Below, piece by piece: positions 14,272-21,746 of a DNA stretch of 22,749 nt (position 1 is its first letter; every line of letters starts with the position of its first letter). Source of the DNA: JANMEX01 sp031423755 (GTDB lineage: Bacteria; Pseudomonadota; Alphaproteobacteria; Rhizobiales; Rhizobiaceae); assembly GCA_031423755.1 (NCBI GenBank), contig JANPGC010000136.1, positions 1 to 22,749 of the forward strand, read 5' to 3'. Below the pieces are notes generated by a model that saw nothing but the letters and a program-made list of their open reading frames with translations, made no database searches and was not told where the DNA came from. The position numbers and the translations under genes are program-made.

Positions 14272-14769
14272 ATGTTCATGGACATCGCCAATGACACGCC
14301 CATCCCGGAACCGGATTTTCATGCGTTTTTGACGCCGCATCGTTCGCTCGGCAAAAACGGCTTCAAAGTGTTGATGCTGGTGTTGATCGGTTGCTGGTTT
14401 GCCACCGGGCTGGTGTTCATCTCGCTCGGCGCTTGGCCGGTGTTCGGCTTCTTCGGGCTGGATGTGGTGGCAATTTATCTGGCCTTCCGCATCAACTACC
14501 GCTCTGCGCACTGCCACGAAGAGGTACGACTGTCGCGCCAGGAGCTGATGATCCGCAAGGTCGGCGTGTCCGGCAAGAGCGTCATGCACACGCTCAACCC
14601 GTTCTGGACCAAGCTGCGCGTGTCCAAACACCCTTACGCGGGCGTCACGAAACTGCAGGTGACAAGCCGCGACGCGCAAATTGCCATCGGCGATTTTCTC
14701 AACCCGGACGACCGGGCGAGCTTTGCCAAGGCGTTCGCTCTGGCGCTGGCCAATGTGAAGCGCAGCTGA
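14272..14769 (+). CDS. DUF2244 domain membrane protein
   Basis: The 165-residue protein has the DUF2244 layout: a short cytoplasmic N-terminus with FHAFLTPHRSLGKNGF, two adjacent transmembrane helices (VLMLVLIGCWFATGLVFISL and AWPVFGFFGLDVVAIYLAF, about residues 37-80) and a C-terminal beta-rich soluble domain ending GDFLNPDDRASFAKAFALAL. Function is unknown. DUF2244 next to nth is a recurrent arrangement in Rhizobiales. Two ATGs (14272, 14278) are possible; the longer is given. A TATAAT precedes both directly and no ribosome binding site is visible. It is divergent from nth and followed 66 bp later by the AraC-MGMT gene. Confidence 0.87.
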   Translation: MFMDIANDTPIPEPDFHAFLTPHRSLGKNGFKVLMLVLIGCWFATGLVFISLGAWPVFGFFGLDVVAIYLAFRINYRSAHCHEEVRLSRQELMIRKVGVSGKSVMHTLNPFWTKLRVSKHPYAGVTKLQVTSRDAQIAIGDFLNPDDRASFAKAFALALANVKRS

Positions 14770-14835
14770 ATATCCAAGTTTCGGGTGGCGGCGCGGCTGG
14801 TGATTCGTGCATGGTCGCTTCCAAGGAGACCAGCC

Positions 14836-15714
14836 ATGTTGCAATCCATCGCAGAATTTCAAGGCGAGGCCGATGTGCCTGCCAAAGACTATGAGACAAT
14901 CGCCCGCGTGATCGAAGCCATCAGCGAAGATTACCGCGACCAGCCATCGCTTGAACATCTGTCCCGCGTGGCGGGGCTGGATGCCACGGCCTTGCAAAAG
15001 CTGTTCACCCGCTGGGCCGGCCTGTCGCCCAAGGGCTTCCTGCAGGCGGTGACGCTCGATCATGCCAAACGGCTGCTCGACGGCGGCATGCCGCTTCTGG
15101 AAACATCGCATGAACTTGGCCTGTCCGGCCCCAGCCGCCTGCATGACCTGTTTGTCACGCATGAGGCGATGTCGCCCGGCGACTACAAGACCGGCGGCAA
15201 AGGGCTCTCCATCCGCTATGGCTTTCATGCAGGCCCCTTTGGCCGCGCTTTGGTGATGGCGACGGACCGGGGCCTTTGCGGGCTGGCGTTTTCGGACGGC
15301 GATGATGAGGCGGCGCTCAGCGACATGACACGGCGCTGGCCGTTTGCAACTTATGTCCGCGACGATGCCGCGACCGGCCCTTACGTGCGGCGCGTGTTTG
15401 ACCCGGCGCGCTGGCGGGCCGAAGAGCCCTTGCGCATTGTGCTGATCGGCACGGATTTTCAGGTGCGGGTCTGGGAGGCGCTCTTGAAAGTGCCGATGGG
15501 CACAGCCTGCCGCTATGGCGATCTGGCGCGTGAAATCGGCAATGACAAGGCCTCACGCGCGGTTGGCGCGGCGGTTGGAGCAAACCCGATCTCATTCGTG
15601 GTGCCATGCCACCGGGCCGTCGGCGCGACGGGTTCGCTGACAGGCTACCATTGGGGCCTGACCCGCAAGCGGGCGATTCTCGGTTGGGAAGCAGGACAGG
15701 TGGCGGCGCATTGA
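14836..15714 (+). CDS. AraC-type HTH / methylated-DNA-protein cysteine methyltransferase fusion (Ada-like)
   Basis: The 292-residue protein joins an AraC-type helix-turn-helix domain (about 20-120; SLEHLSRVAGLDATALQKLF, ETSHELGLSGPSRLHDLFV) to an O6-alkylguanine-DNA methyltransferase domain (about 125-288). The active-site motif VPCHRAVGATGSLTGYHWG has the acceptor C258, and the DNA-binding segment FQVRVWEALLKVPMGT precedes it. It lacks the N-terminal Zn/Cys Ada domain that repairs phosphotriesters and switches E. coli Ada into an activator, so the regulatory trigger would have to be different. The start at 14836 has AAGGAG about 9 bp upstream and is preferred over the upstream in-frame Met at 14785. 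Confidence 0.92.
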   Translation: MLQSIAEFQGEADVPAKDYETIARVIEAISEDYRDQPSLEHLSRVAGLDATALQKLFTRWAGLSPKGFLQAVTLDHAKRLLDGGMPLLETSHELGLSGPSRLHDLFVTHEAMSPGDYKTGGKGLSIRYGFHAGPFGRALVMATDRGLCGLAFSDGDDEAALSDMTRRWPFATYVRDDAATGPYVRRVFDPARWRAEEPLRIVLIGTDFQVRVWEALLKVPMGTACRYGDLAREIGNDKASRAVGAAVGANPISFVVPCHRAVGATGSLTGYHWGLTRKRAILGWEAGQVAAH

Positions 15715-15788
15715 GATGGAGGCTGGTCTCGACACGCCCTCTCCTTTGTGGACAGGTAGGTGCGTAGGGACTCACCACTCTTGCGAAC

Positions 15789-15958
15789 GTCATTCCGGGG
15801 CGGCGCAGCCGAACCCGGAATCCAGAGCGCCGAGGTTTAACATTTATCAACGTAATCAATGCATTAAACGTCAAAACGGGCCCACCGCGGCGCCACACTT
15901 TCCACCCTCGGCGCTCTGGATTCCGGGTTCCGCTTTGCGGCCCCGGAAAGACGGCCCC
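15789..15958. repeat. Composite inverted palindromic repeat (family 2, second element)
   Basis: The half-copies at 15789-15834 and 15907-15958 are inverted. A 24-base perfect inverted repeat joins 15811-15834 to 15907-15930 (GAACCCGGAATCCAGAGCGC and its complement). Each half also folds alone: TTCCGGGG, an inner stem, then AACCCGGAA. The inner stem is CGGC/GCCG with loop GCA in the left half and CCGC/GCGG in the right half, so pairing is kept while bases differ. The spacer of about 70 bp is A+T-richer. The element lies between the AraC-MGMT gene and ribokinase. The rest of this 360-bp gap (15715-15788, 15959-16074) shows no gene. Confidence 0.9.
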
Positions 15959-16014
15959 CAAAAGTTATACTTCAGGAAGCGCCGTCCGACAGCGCTACAA
16001 CAGTGATCAAGCAC

Positions 16015-16042
16015 TTGGCACGGCGTCACAATGGCGTATCCT
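16015..16042 (+). promoter_or_regulatory. Candidate promoter for the ribokinase-alkB pair
   Basis: TTGGCA (16015-16020) and TATCCT (16037-16042) are 16 bp apart, about 33 bp before the ribokinase ATG. The match is moderate and no operator is evident. Confidence 0.3.
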
Positions 16043-16074
16043 TGCCTGAACAGAAAAACACGGACTAGCGTACC

Positions 16075-16971
16075 ATGATCGTCACCATCGGCTCCATCAA
16101 CATCGACATGACCGCCAACGTGCCGCGTTTGCCGGGACCGGGCGAGACAATTCAGGGGACCGGCTTCTCCACCGCGCCGGGCGGCAAGGGCGCCAATCAG
16201 GCGCTGGCGTCGCGGCGGGCGGGCGCTGAGGTGATGATGGCCGGGGCGGTCGGCAAGGATCCATTTGCTGACAGTGCGCTGGCGTTGCTGAAGGCGGGCG
16301 GCGTTGATCTCACGCGGGTCAAGGAAACGTCCGCGCCAACCGGCACGGCCATCATCATGGTCAGCGGCGATGGCGAGAATGTCATCGCGATCATCCCCGG
16401 CGCCAACATGGAAGTGAATAGCGACCAGTTCGGCGATCTGCCGTTCGCCAAGGGCGATGTCATCCTGCTGCAGCTGGAGATCGGTATTGATACGGTGAAG
16501 GCGGCGATCGCCAAGGCGCGGGTCTATGGCGCGCTAACGGTTCTGAACATCGCCCCGTTCAACATTGCCGGTGTGGCGATGATGGCAGATGCAGACATCA
16601 CCATCGCCAATGAGACCGAGTTTGAGCAGGCTTCGACGGCGATGGCGCTTGTGGGCGCAACCTTGCAAGAGAAGATGCAGGGCTTTGTGACACGCACCGG
16701 GCGCACAATCATCGTCACGCTTGGCGGCGACGGCGTGGTGGCGGCGACGGGGACCGGGTTTCATCAGGTTCCGGCGCTGAAGGTAACACCGGTGGATACG
16801 GTCGGCGCCGGCGATACATTCTGCGGCTATCTCGGCGCGGGGCTGCATGCGGGTCTGGCCTTGCCCGACGCGATGCGGCTTGCGGCGGCGGCGGGGTCGC
16901 TCGCCTGCACCAAGCCGGGCGCGCAGCCAGCGATCCCGACACTTGCCGAAGTGCAGGCGGCGCTTGGCTGA
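16075..16971 (+). CDS. rbsK: Ribokinase (PfkB family)
   Basis: The 298-residue protein is a ribokinase-type PfkB enzyme, expected to convert D-ribose to ribose 5-phosphate with ATP. It begins VTIGSINIDMTANVPRLPGP and has the first signature PGGKGANQALASRRAG, the segment ITIANETEFEQ, and the second signature VDTVGAGDTFCGYLGAG with catalytic D247 and the anion hole. There is no ribose transporter or LacI-type regulator next to it, so ribose here may come from nucleoside breakdown. Its stop codon shares one base with the start of alkB, implying a coupled two-gene operon. Substrate by family; other sugar kinases of the same branch remain possible. Confidence 0.87.
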   Translation: MIVTIGSINIDMTANVPRLPGPGETIQGTGFSTAPGGKGANQALASRRAGAEVMMAGAVGKDPFADSALALLKAGGVDLTRVKETSAPTGTAIIMVSGDGENVIAIIPGANMEVNSDQFGDLPFAKGDVILLQLEIGIDTVKAAIAKARVYGALTVLNIAPFNIAGVAMMADADITIANETEFEQASTAMALVGATLQEKMQGFVTRTGRTIIVTLGGDGVVAATGTGFHQVPALKVTPVDTVGAGDTFCGYLGAGLHAGLALPDAMRLAAAAGSLACTKPGAQPAIPTLAEVQAALG

Positions 16972-17588
16972 TGTTTGTCCTGCCCGAAGGCATAAGGCAC
17001 ATTCCGGGCGCGCTCGACCTTGCCGCGCAGCAGGCGCTTGTCGAGGATATCCGCGCCGTTGTCGCCGCCGCGCCGCTCTACACGCCCGCCATGCCCAAGA
17101 CCGGCAAGGAGATGTCGGTGCGCATGACCAATTGCGGCGCGCTTGGCTGGGTGACGGACAAGGAGCATGGTTATCGCTACCAGTCGATGCATCCGGTGAC
17201 GGGTAACCCATGGCCGCCGATTCCGGAGCGCCTTATGGCACTTTGGCGAAAGTTTGCCGGCTATGCACAGGAGCCGGAAGCATGTCTCATAAATTTCTAC
17301 GATGAAACGGCCAGGATGGGCCTTCACCAGGACCGTGACGAACAGGATTTTGGCGCGCCGGTGCTGTCCGTTTCGCTCGGCGATGCCTGCCTGTTCCGCG
17401 TCGGCGGAGCGCGGCGTGAAGACAAGACCGTTTCATTCCGGCTGGAGAGCGGAGACATTGTGATCATTGGCGGCCCAAGCCGTCTGGTGTTTCACGGCGT
17501 CGACCGGATTTATCCGGCATCATCGACACTGCTGAAGAACGGCGGGCGGATCAATCTGACAATGCGGCGGGTGATGAAGGCCGGATGA
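16971..17588 (+). CDS. alkB: AlkB-type 2OG-Fe(II) dioxygenase, DNA alkylation repair
   Basis: The 205-residue protein is an AlkB homologue of usual length, an oxidative demethylase that reverses N1-methyladenine and N3-methylcytosine. The Fe(II) ligands are H119 and D121 in GLHQDRDE and H175 in LVFHGVDRI; R193 and R199 in GGRINLTMRR match the 2-oxoglutarate-binding arginines. The nucleotide-recognition lid (LYTPAMPKTGKEMSVRMTNC, then GYRYQSMHPVTGNPWPPIP) is present. The ATG overlaps the ribokinase stop by one base. This is not the ada-alkB operon of E. coli, but an Ada-like gene is only 1.3 kb upstream, with a repeat and rbsK between them. Confidence 0.93.
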   Translation: MFVLPEGIRHIPGALDLAAQQALVEDIRAVVAAAPLYTPAMPKTGKEMSVRMTNCGALGWVTDKEHGYRYQSMHPVTGNPWPPIPERLMALWRKFAGYAQEPEACLINFYDETARMGLHQDRDEQDFGAPVLSVSLGDACLFRVGGARREDKTVSFRLESGDIVIIGGPSRLVFHGVDRIYPASSTLLKNGGRINLTMRRVMKAG

Positions 17589-17603
17589 GGCGGTGTGTCT
17601 TTG

Positions 17604-17624
17604 GCGTGAAACGGCATTTCACGC
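17604..17624. terminator. Perfect hairpin between the ends of alkB and gpmA
   Basis: GCGTGAAA (17604-17611) pairs with TTTCACGC (17617-17624) around a 5-base loop, in the 74 bp between two convergent genes. No T-run follows on either strand, so it may be a weak bidirectional terminator or 3'-end protecting structure. Confidence 0.45.
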
Positions 17625-17662
17625 ATGAACATTCGCCCGATGCTCAAGCTGGAACTGCGGCC

Positions 17663-18283
17663 TCAGCCCGCCAGCACTTCCTTCGACTTTACCGTCGAAT
17701 CCGCGTTGAGCTGATAAATCACCGGCACACCGGTCGCCAGTTCCTGTTTCAGGATTTCTTCCGGCGTCAGCCCGTCAAGCGCCATGATCAGCGCGCGCAA
17801 GGAGTTGCCGTGGGCGGCGACCAGCACTGTCTGCCCGCGCAGCACGTGCGGCTGGATGTCGTGCAGATAATAGGGCCAGACGCGCGCGCCGGTGTCCTTC
17901 AGGCTTTCGCCGCCGGGCGGCGGCACGTCGTAGGAGCGGCGCCAGATATGCACCTGCTCCTCGCCCCATTTTGCGCGGGCGTCATCCTTGTTGAGGCCGG
18001 ACAGTTCGCCATAATCGCGCTCGTTGAGTGCCAGATTCCTTATCGTCTGCAGCGTCGGCTGGCCGACCGCGTCAAGAATATACTGGCAGGTCTTCTGCGC
18101 CCGCTGCAAAACGGACGTATACGCAATGTCAAACCTCAACCCGCGCGCCGCCAGCGCCGCCCCTGCCGCCTTGGCCTCGGTGTGGCCAAGCTCGGAAAGG
18201 TCCGGATCACGCCAGCCGGTGAACAGGTTCTTCAAATTCCATTCGCTCTGGCCGTGGCGCACAAGCACAAGTGTTCCGGACAT
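17663..18283 (-). CDS. gpmA: 2,3-bisphosphoglycerate-dependent phosphoglycerate mutase
   Basis: The 206-residue protein is a dPGM of the short (about 206 aa) form found in alphaproteobacteria; it interconverts 3- and 2-phosphoglycerate in glycolysis. The phosphohistidine motif is LVLVRHGQSEWN (H10), with R61 (SVLQRAQKT), E88 (ALNERDYGELSG) and the second catalytic H158 (VAAHGNSLRALI). The start MSGTLVLVRHG at 18283 is the conserved one; the frame extends to 18361 into the dapB gene. It follows dapB by 14 bp on the same strand, and the dapB-gpmA pair is a usual Rhizobiales arrangement. Confidence 0.96.
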   Translation of the reverse strand: MSGTLVLVRHGQSEWNLKNLFTGWRDPDLSELGHTEAKAAGAALAARGLRFDIAYTSVLQRAQKTCQYILDAVGQPTLQTIRNLALNERDYGELSGLNKDDARAKWGEEQVHIWRRSYDVPPPGGESLKDTGARVWPYYLHDIQPHVLRGQTVLVAAHGNSLRALIMALDGLTPEEILKQELATGVPVIYQLNADSTVKSKEVLAG

Positions 18284-18297
18284 GGCAGTTCCTTTTG

Positions 18298-19113
18298 TCA
18301 GTCGTTGAGATTCAAAACATCGCGCATCGAATAAAGCCCCGGCTTGCGGCCGAACGCCCATTTGGCTGCCACAATCGCGCCGCCCGCAAACATCGAGCGG
18401 TTGACGGCATGATGCGTCAGCGTGATCATTTCGTCATTGCCGGCAAATATCACCGAATGATCGCCGACCACCGCGCCGCCGCGCAAGGCCGCAAACCCGA
18501 TGCTGCCGTCAACCCGCGCGCCCGTGTGGCCGTCGCGCGAGCGGACGGAATGGTCCGCCAGTGAAACACCGCGCCCCCGCGCAGCCGCCTCGCCGAGCAG
18601 CAGCGCGGTTCCAGAAGGTGCATCAACCTTGTGCTTGTGGTGCATTTCGGTGATTTCAATGTCAAAATCCTGCGGGCCAAGCGCCTTGGCGACTTTCTCG
18701 GTCAACGCGGCAAGAATGTTGACGCCGAGCGAATAATTGCCGGACTTGACGATGGTGGCATGCCGCGCGGCAGCGGCAATCCTGGCCTCGTCTTCTGCCG
18801 AGCAACCGGTCGTGCCGATGATATGGACAATCCGCGCCTGCGCCGCATAACCGGCAAACTCCGTCGTGGCGGCAGGCATGGTGAAATCAAGCACACCGTC
18901 GGCAGCGGCGAACACCGGCAGCGGGTCGTCGGTGATGGCAACGTCAAGCGCGCCTACGCCAGCCACCTCGCCCGCATCGCGCCCGAGCATCGGCGATCCC
19001 CTGCGCTCCACCGCGCCGGACAGCGTCACGCCATCGGCTGCATGGATGGCACGGATCAGCGCCTGCCCCATGCGCCCCGCCGCGCCAACCACCACCAGCC
19101 TCATGTCGCTCAT
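18298..19113 (-). CDS. dapB: 4-hydroxy-tetrahydrodipicolinate reductase
   Basis: The 271-residue DapB catalyses the NAD(P)H-dependent reduction step of the diaminopimelate/lysine pathway, also feeding peptidoglycan. It has the dinucleotide-binding VVVGAAGRMGQ (residues 7-17), the motif MHHKHKVDAPSGTA with catalytic H158 and K162 (E. coli H159/K163), and the family's KSGNYSLGVN and SIGFAALRGGAVVGDHSVIF. A second Met at residue 4 is an alternative start. It is followed by gpmA at 14 bp. Upstream, 78 bp separate it from gbcB on the same strand, with no strong terminator, so read-through from gbcAB is possible. Confidence 0.97.
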   Translation of the reverse strand: MSDMRLVVVGAAGRMGQALIRAIHAADGVTLSGAVERRGSPMLGRDAGEVAGVGALDVAITDDPLPVFAAADGVLDFTMPAATTEFAGYAAQARIVHIIGTTGCSAEDEARIAAAARHATIVKSGNYSLGVNILAALTEKVAKALGPQDFDIEITEMHHKHKVDAPSGTALLLGEAAARGRGVSLADHSVRSRDGHTGARVDGSIGFAALRGGAVVGDHSVIFAGNDEMITLTHHAVNRSMFAGGAIVAAKWAFGRKPGLYSMRDVLNLND

Positions 19114-19191
19114 GCCGTGCGAACCTCAATGTCTTTGAATGGTTCACTTAAAACGGCCAATTGCATTGCGCAAGGCGGGCAGCCCGAAAGC

Positions 19192-20265
19192 CTAGACGGC
19201 GACCTCGATCTCACCCATCGGATGCGAGCAGCAGGCCAATATGTATCCCGCCGCAATGTCGTCCTCGCTGATGCCGCCATTGTGCACCATGTGCACTTCG
19301 CCTGACGTCTTCTTTACCTTGCAGGTGCCGCAAAGGCCGAAATTGCAGCCGGACGGCAGGTTGAGGCCGGCGGACTTGGCGAGTTTCAGCACAGTGTCGG
19401 CCTGCGTGCAGGCGACGGTCTTGCCCGCCAGCGCGAAATGCACCGAGGCGGCGGCGATTTCGGAGGGGACGACATCCAGCGGGACGATAATGTCTTCCTC
19501 GCGCTCGACCGGCGCGCCGAAGCTCTCTTGGTGGTAGCGCGCCATGTCGTAGCCGAGCGCATGCAGCATGTCGCGCACCGAGCGCATGAAGCTTTCCGGG
19601 CCACAGCAATAAATGTCGCGCTCAAGGTAGTCCGGTGTCGTCAGGCCGAGCATCAGCTGGTTGAACCGGCCACGATAGCCGGTCCAGACCTCGTAGGGCT
19701 CATCTTTGCCGACGACGAAGTGCAGGCGCAGACCCTGCACGCGGCTTGCCATGAATTCCAGTTTCTTGCGGAAGATCAGTTCCGACGGTTTTTTGGCGCA
19801 GGTGACAAACGAAATGTCCGGCTCCTCGCCGCGCTCGAACAGGAACGTCGCCATCGACATCATCGGCGTTACGCCCGAACCGGCACTGATGAACAGATAT
19901 TTGCCATCCGGCTGGCGTGGCAGATGGAAAACACCCGCCGGCCCGCGCACTTTGAGCCGCATGCCGGGCTTCAGATGGTCGATCATCCAGCGCGAACCGG
20001 TGCTGCCGGGTTGCGCCTTAACCGTTACCATCAGATAGACGTTCGAGGTCGGCGAGGACGAGACCGTGTAAGTCCGGCTGATCGTGCCGGATGGCAGCGG
20101 CAGCTCCAGCGTCAGGAACTGTCCGGCGCGGTAGATGAAGGTTGCGCCGGACGGCGGACGGAAGACAAACGTCTTCACATCCTGTGCCTCGGGCACCACC
20201 ATCACGCATTCCAGTGGCTCGCTGTCGGACCACAGCGGCGTCGTCTCGCGCGGCATCGGTATCAT
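19192..20265 (-). CDS. gbcB: Rieske-oxygenase reductase component, GbcB-like
   Basis: The 357-residue reductase has three domains in order: an FAD-binding domain with RTYTVSSSP (64-72), an NAD(P)H-binding domain with SAGSGVTPMMSM (128-139) and CCGPESFM (220-227), and a C-terminal plant-type [2Fe-2S] ferredoxin with C307, C312, C315 and a ligand at C345/C346. It would pass electrons from NAD(P)H to the oxygenase gbcA, which starts just upstream: only 4 bp separate the two genes. The pair matches the glycine betaine demethylating monooxygenase GbcAB, giving dimethylglycine and formaldehyde. The name rests on the partner; stachydrine or carnitine oxygenase reductases look alike. A second Met at residue 4 is possible as start. 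Confidence 0.85.
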   Translation of the reverse strand: MIPMPRETTPLWSDSEPLECVMVVPEAQDVKTFVFRPPSGATFIYRAGQFLTLELPLPSGTISRTYTVSSSPTSNVYLMVTVKAQPGSTGSRWMIDHLKPGMRLKVRGPAGVFHLPRQPDGKYLFISAGSGVTPMMSMATFLFERGEEPDISFVTCAKKPSELIFRKKLEFMASRVQGLRLHFVVGKDEPYEVWTGYRGRFNQLMLGLTTPDYLERDIYCCGPESFMRSVRDMLHALGYDMARYHQESFGAPVEREEDIIVPLDVVPSEIAAASVHFALAGKTVACTQADTVLKLAKSAGLNLPSGCNFGLCGTCKVKKTSGEVHMVHNGGISEDDIAAGYILACCSHPMGEIEVAV

Positions 20266-20269
20266 CGGG

Positions 20270-21523
20270 CTACTCCGCTGCGATGAGGGACGCGCTGCGG
20301 CCGGGCATTGTTTGCCCGGTCATGGCGCGCGACAGGAAGTCGGCGTACCAATCGATGAACTGGATGACGCCGCTCTCTTGGGCTGGCGAATAGGGGCCGG
20401 GCCGGTAGGCGGGTGAGGCGATGCCGAGCTGGTTTTCCTCGACAATGCGCCGGTCCTCGTCATTGGTCATTTCCCAGACCTCCGTCAGCCGTTTCAAATC
20501 ATAGTCGCGGCCTTCCTCGGCATCCTTGTGCACCAGCCAGGTGGTCGTCACCTCCGTTTCCATGGCGCTGACCGGCAGCACGCGGAAATTCAGCACGTGA
20601 TCCGAGAGGAAGTGGTTCCACGTGTTCGGATAGTGGAAGAACAGCAGCGTTCCGGCATTGGCGAACGGCATGCCGGGAATCAGCGGCGCGGCGGCCTTGC
20701 CGTCCATCGTGTAGCTGACGGCTTCGCCCACGAACGGTATGCGCACCAGCCGCCACTGTTCGGACGGATCAACCAGATATTTTGACGGAAGGCCCGCCGC
20801 CTCGCAGCGCGCCACATGTGCCGCACCGACCGGCGAGGACAGGCTGTCATCGCCGCCGACGAGGAACGGATCGTCATTGAACGTGCGGCAGAGGGCAGGG
20901 TGTTGGCCGGCGCAATGATAGCATTCGCGGTTGTTTTCCAGCACCAGCTTCCAGTTGCCCTTCTCGATGATGGTCGACTGGTGGGCAACCTTCAGATCGT
21001 CCATCCGGTGCGGCGCGGCATAGCGGTTGGCGGCGGCTTTCACCGGGGCGAAATCCGGCGCCGTATCGGCAACGCAGACAAACACCATCCCGGCGGCGAT
21101 GTCGCAATGCACCGGCATCAGGCCATGGTCGGCGGGCTTGAACTCAGGCCCCATGTCGCGCGCCCATTGGAGCTTGCCGTCAAGGTCATAGGTCCACTGG
21201 TGATAGGGGCAAACGAGTTTCGGCTGTGAGCCATGCTTGGCCGAACAAATGCGGCTGCCGCGGTGGCGGCAGGAATTGTGGAACGCGCGGACTTGGCCGT
21301 CCGTGCCGCGCACGGCAACGACCGGATACTGGCCGATCTGCAGCGTCACATAGTTCCCGGCTTTGGGAAGCTCTGCGGCGGAGGCGGCAAACACCCACTC
21401 CTTTGTCCAGATGTGGCGCAGGTCAGCTTGGTGAGCGGCGTCGGATACGTAGAAATCGCGCGGCAGCGAAGTGCCGGCCCGGCGCGAAAGAAGCTGCAGG
21501 AGAAGGTCAGAATCGGTCGTCAT
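20270..21523 (-). CDS. gbcA: Rieske non-heme iron oxygenase, GbcA-like (glycine betaine or related quaternary amine)
   Basis: The 417-residue protein has a Rieske domain (C85-X-H87 and C105-X2-H108, in NSCRHRGSRIC and VCPYHQWTYD) and a catalytic domain with NNRECYHCAGQHP, giving the mononuclear Fe ligands H203 and H208. The bridging position is E200 instead of the Asp of ring-hydroxylating oxygenases; Glu at this site is known in quaternary-amine oxygenases such as CntA. Length and the segment WNHFLSDHVLNFRVLPVS fit GbcA. The expected reaction is O2-dependent N-demethylation of glycine betaine. No transporter, dimethylglycine or sarcosine oxidase genes are nearby, so the substrate is inferred. 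The 5' region holds two dyads. The ribosome binding site is weak. Confidence 0.87.
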   Translation of the reverse strand: MTTDSDLLLQLLSRRAGTSLPRDFYVSDAAHQADLRHIWTKEWVFAASAAELPKAGNYVTLQIGQYPVVAVRGTDGQVRAFHNSCRHRGSRICSAKHGSQPKLVCPYHQWTYDLDGKLQWARDMGPEFKPADHGLMPVHCDIAAGMVFVCVADTAPDFAPVKAAANRYAAPHRMDDLKVAHQSTIIEKGNWKLVLENNRECYHCAGQHPALCRTFNDDPFLVGGDDSLSSPVGAAHVARCEAAGLPSKYLVDPSEQWRLVRIPFVGEAVSYTMDGKAAAPLIPGMPFANAGTLLFFHYPNTWNHFLSDHVLNFRVLPVSAMETEVTTTWLVHKDAEEGRDYDLKRLTEVWEMTNDEDRRIVEENQLGIASPAYRPGPYSPAQESGVIQFIDWYADFLSRAMTGQTMPGRSASLIAAE

Positions 21524-21544
21524 GGGTCAGAGTTCCGGTGCGGC

Positions 21545-21564
21545 GTTCTGCGGGAGGACAGAAC
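21545..21564. promoter_or_regulatory. Perfect dyad in the gbcA leader
   Basis: GTTCTG (21545-21550) is repeated inverted as CAGAAC (21559-21564) after 8 bp, 22-41 bp upstream of the gbcA start. It could be an operator or a stem-loop in the mRNA leader. No known regulator is recognised. Confidence 0.4.
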
Positions 21565-21593
21565 GGGACCCGTCAAGGATCAGGCTCAACAGT

Positions 21594-21619
21594 GCACCTG
21601 TCGCACATGGACAAGGTGC
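21594..21619. promoter_or_regulatory. Near-palindromic operator candidate upstream of gbcA
   Basis: GCACCTGTC (21594-21602) and GACAAGGTGC (21610-21619) are inverted with one unpaired base, separated by 7 bp. The core is TGTC-N7-GACA. It lies 71-96 bp upstream of gbcA, a usual distance for an activator site. The matching regulator is not in the window. Confidence 0.45.
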
Positions 21620-21695
21620 TTCAAAACCGACACGGACTTGAAAAATCGGGCCAAAGTCGGGTTGGTGCATCTGGAGCGACAATTTGAACAGCTTT

Positions 21696-21724
21696 TTGTC
21701 ATGACATTGTCTGGCAAATATGCT
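21696..21724 (+). promoter_or_regulatory. tacAT promoter with overlapping palindromic operator candidate
   Basis: TTGTCA (21696-21701) and TATGCT (21719-21724) are 17 bp apart, with transcription expected about 15 bp before the antitoxin ATG (21747). The palindrome TGTCATGACA (21697-21706) overlaps the -35, and GACAAT (21678-21683) / ATTGTC (21706-21711) flank it as a wider inverted pair. This would suit autorepression by a ribbon-helix-helix antitoxin. Confidence 0.45.
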
Positions 21725-21746
21725 ATTGCTTCAACAGAGGCACGAC

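Noticed and set aside
14257..15228. Upstream extension of the nth frame by over 300 codons
   Set aside because: The extension is antisense to the DUF2244 and AraC-MGMT genes and lacks homology; endonuclease III begins at 14256.
19386..21318. Several overlapping open frames on both strands across gbcA and gbcB
   Set aside because: They are shadows in other frames of the two oxygenase genes, without family similarity.
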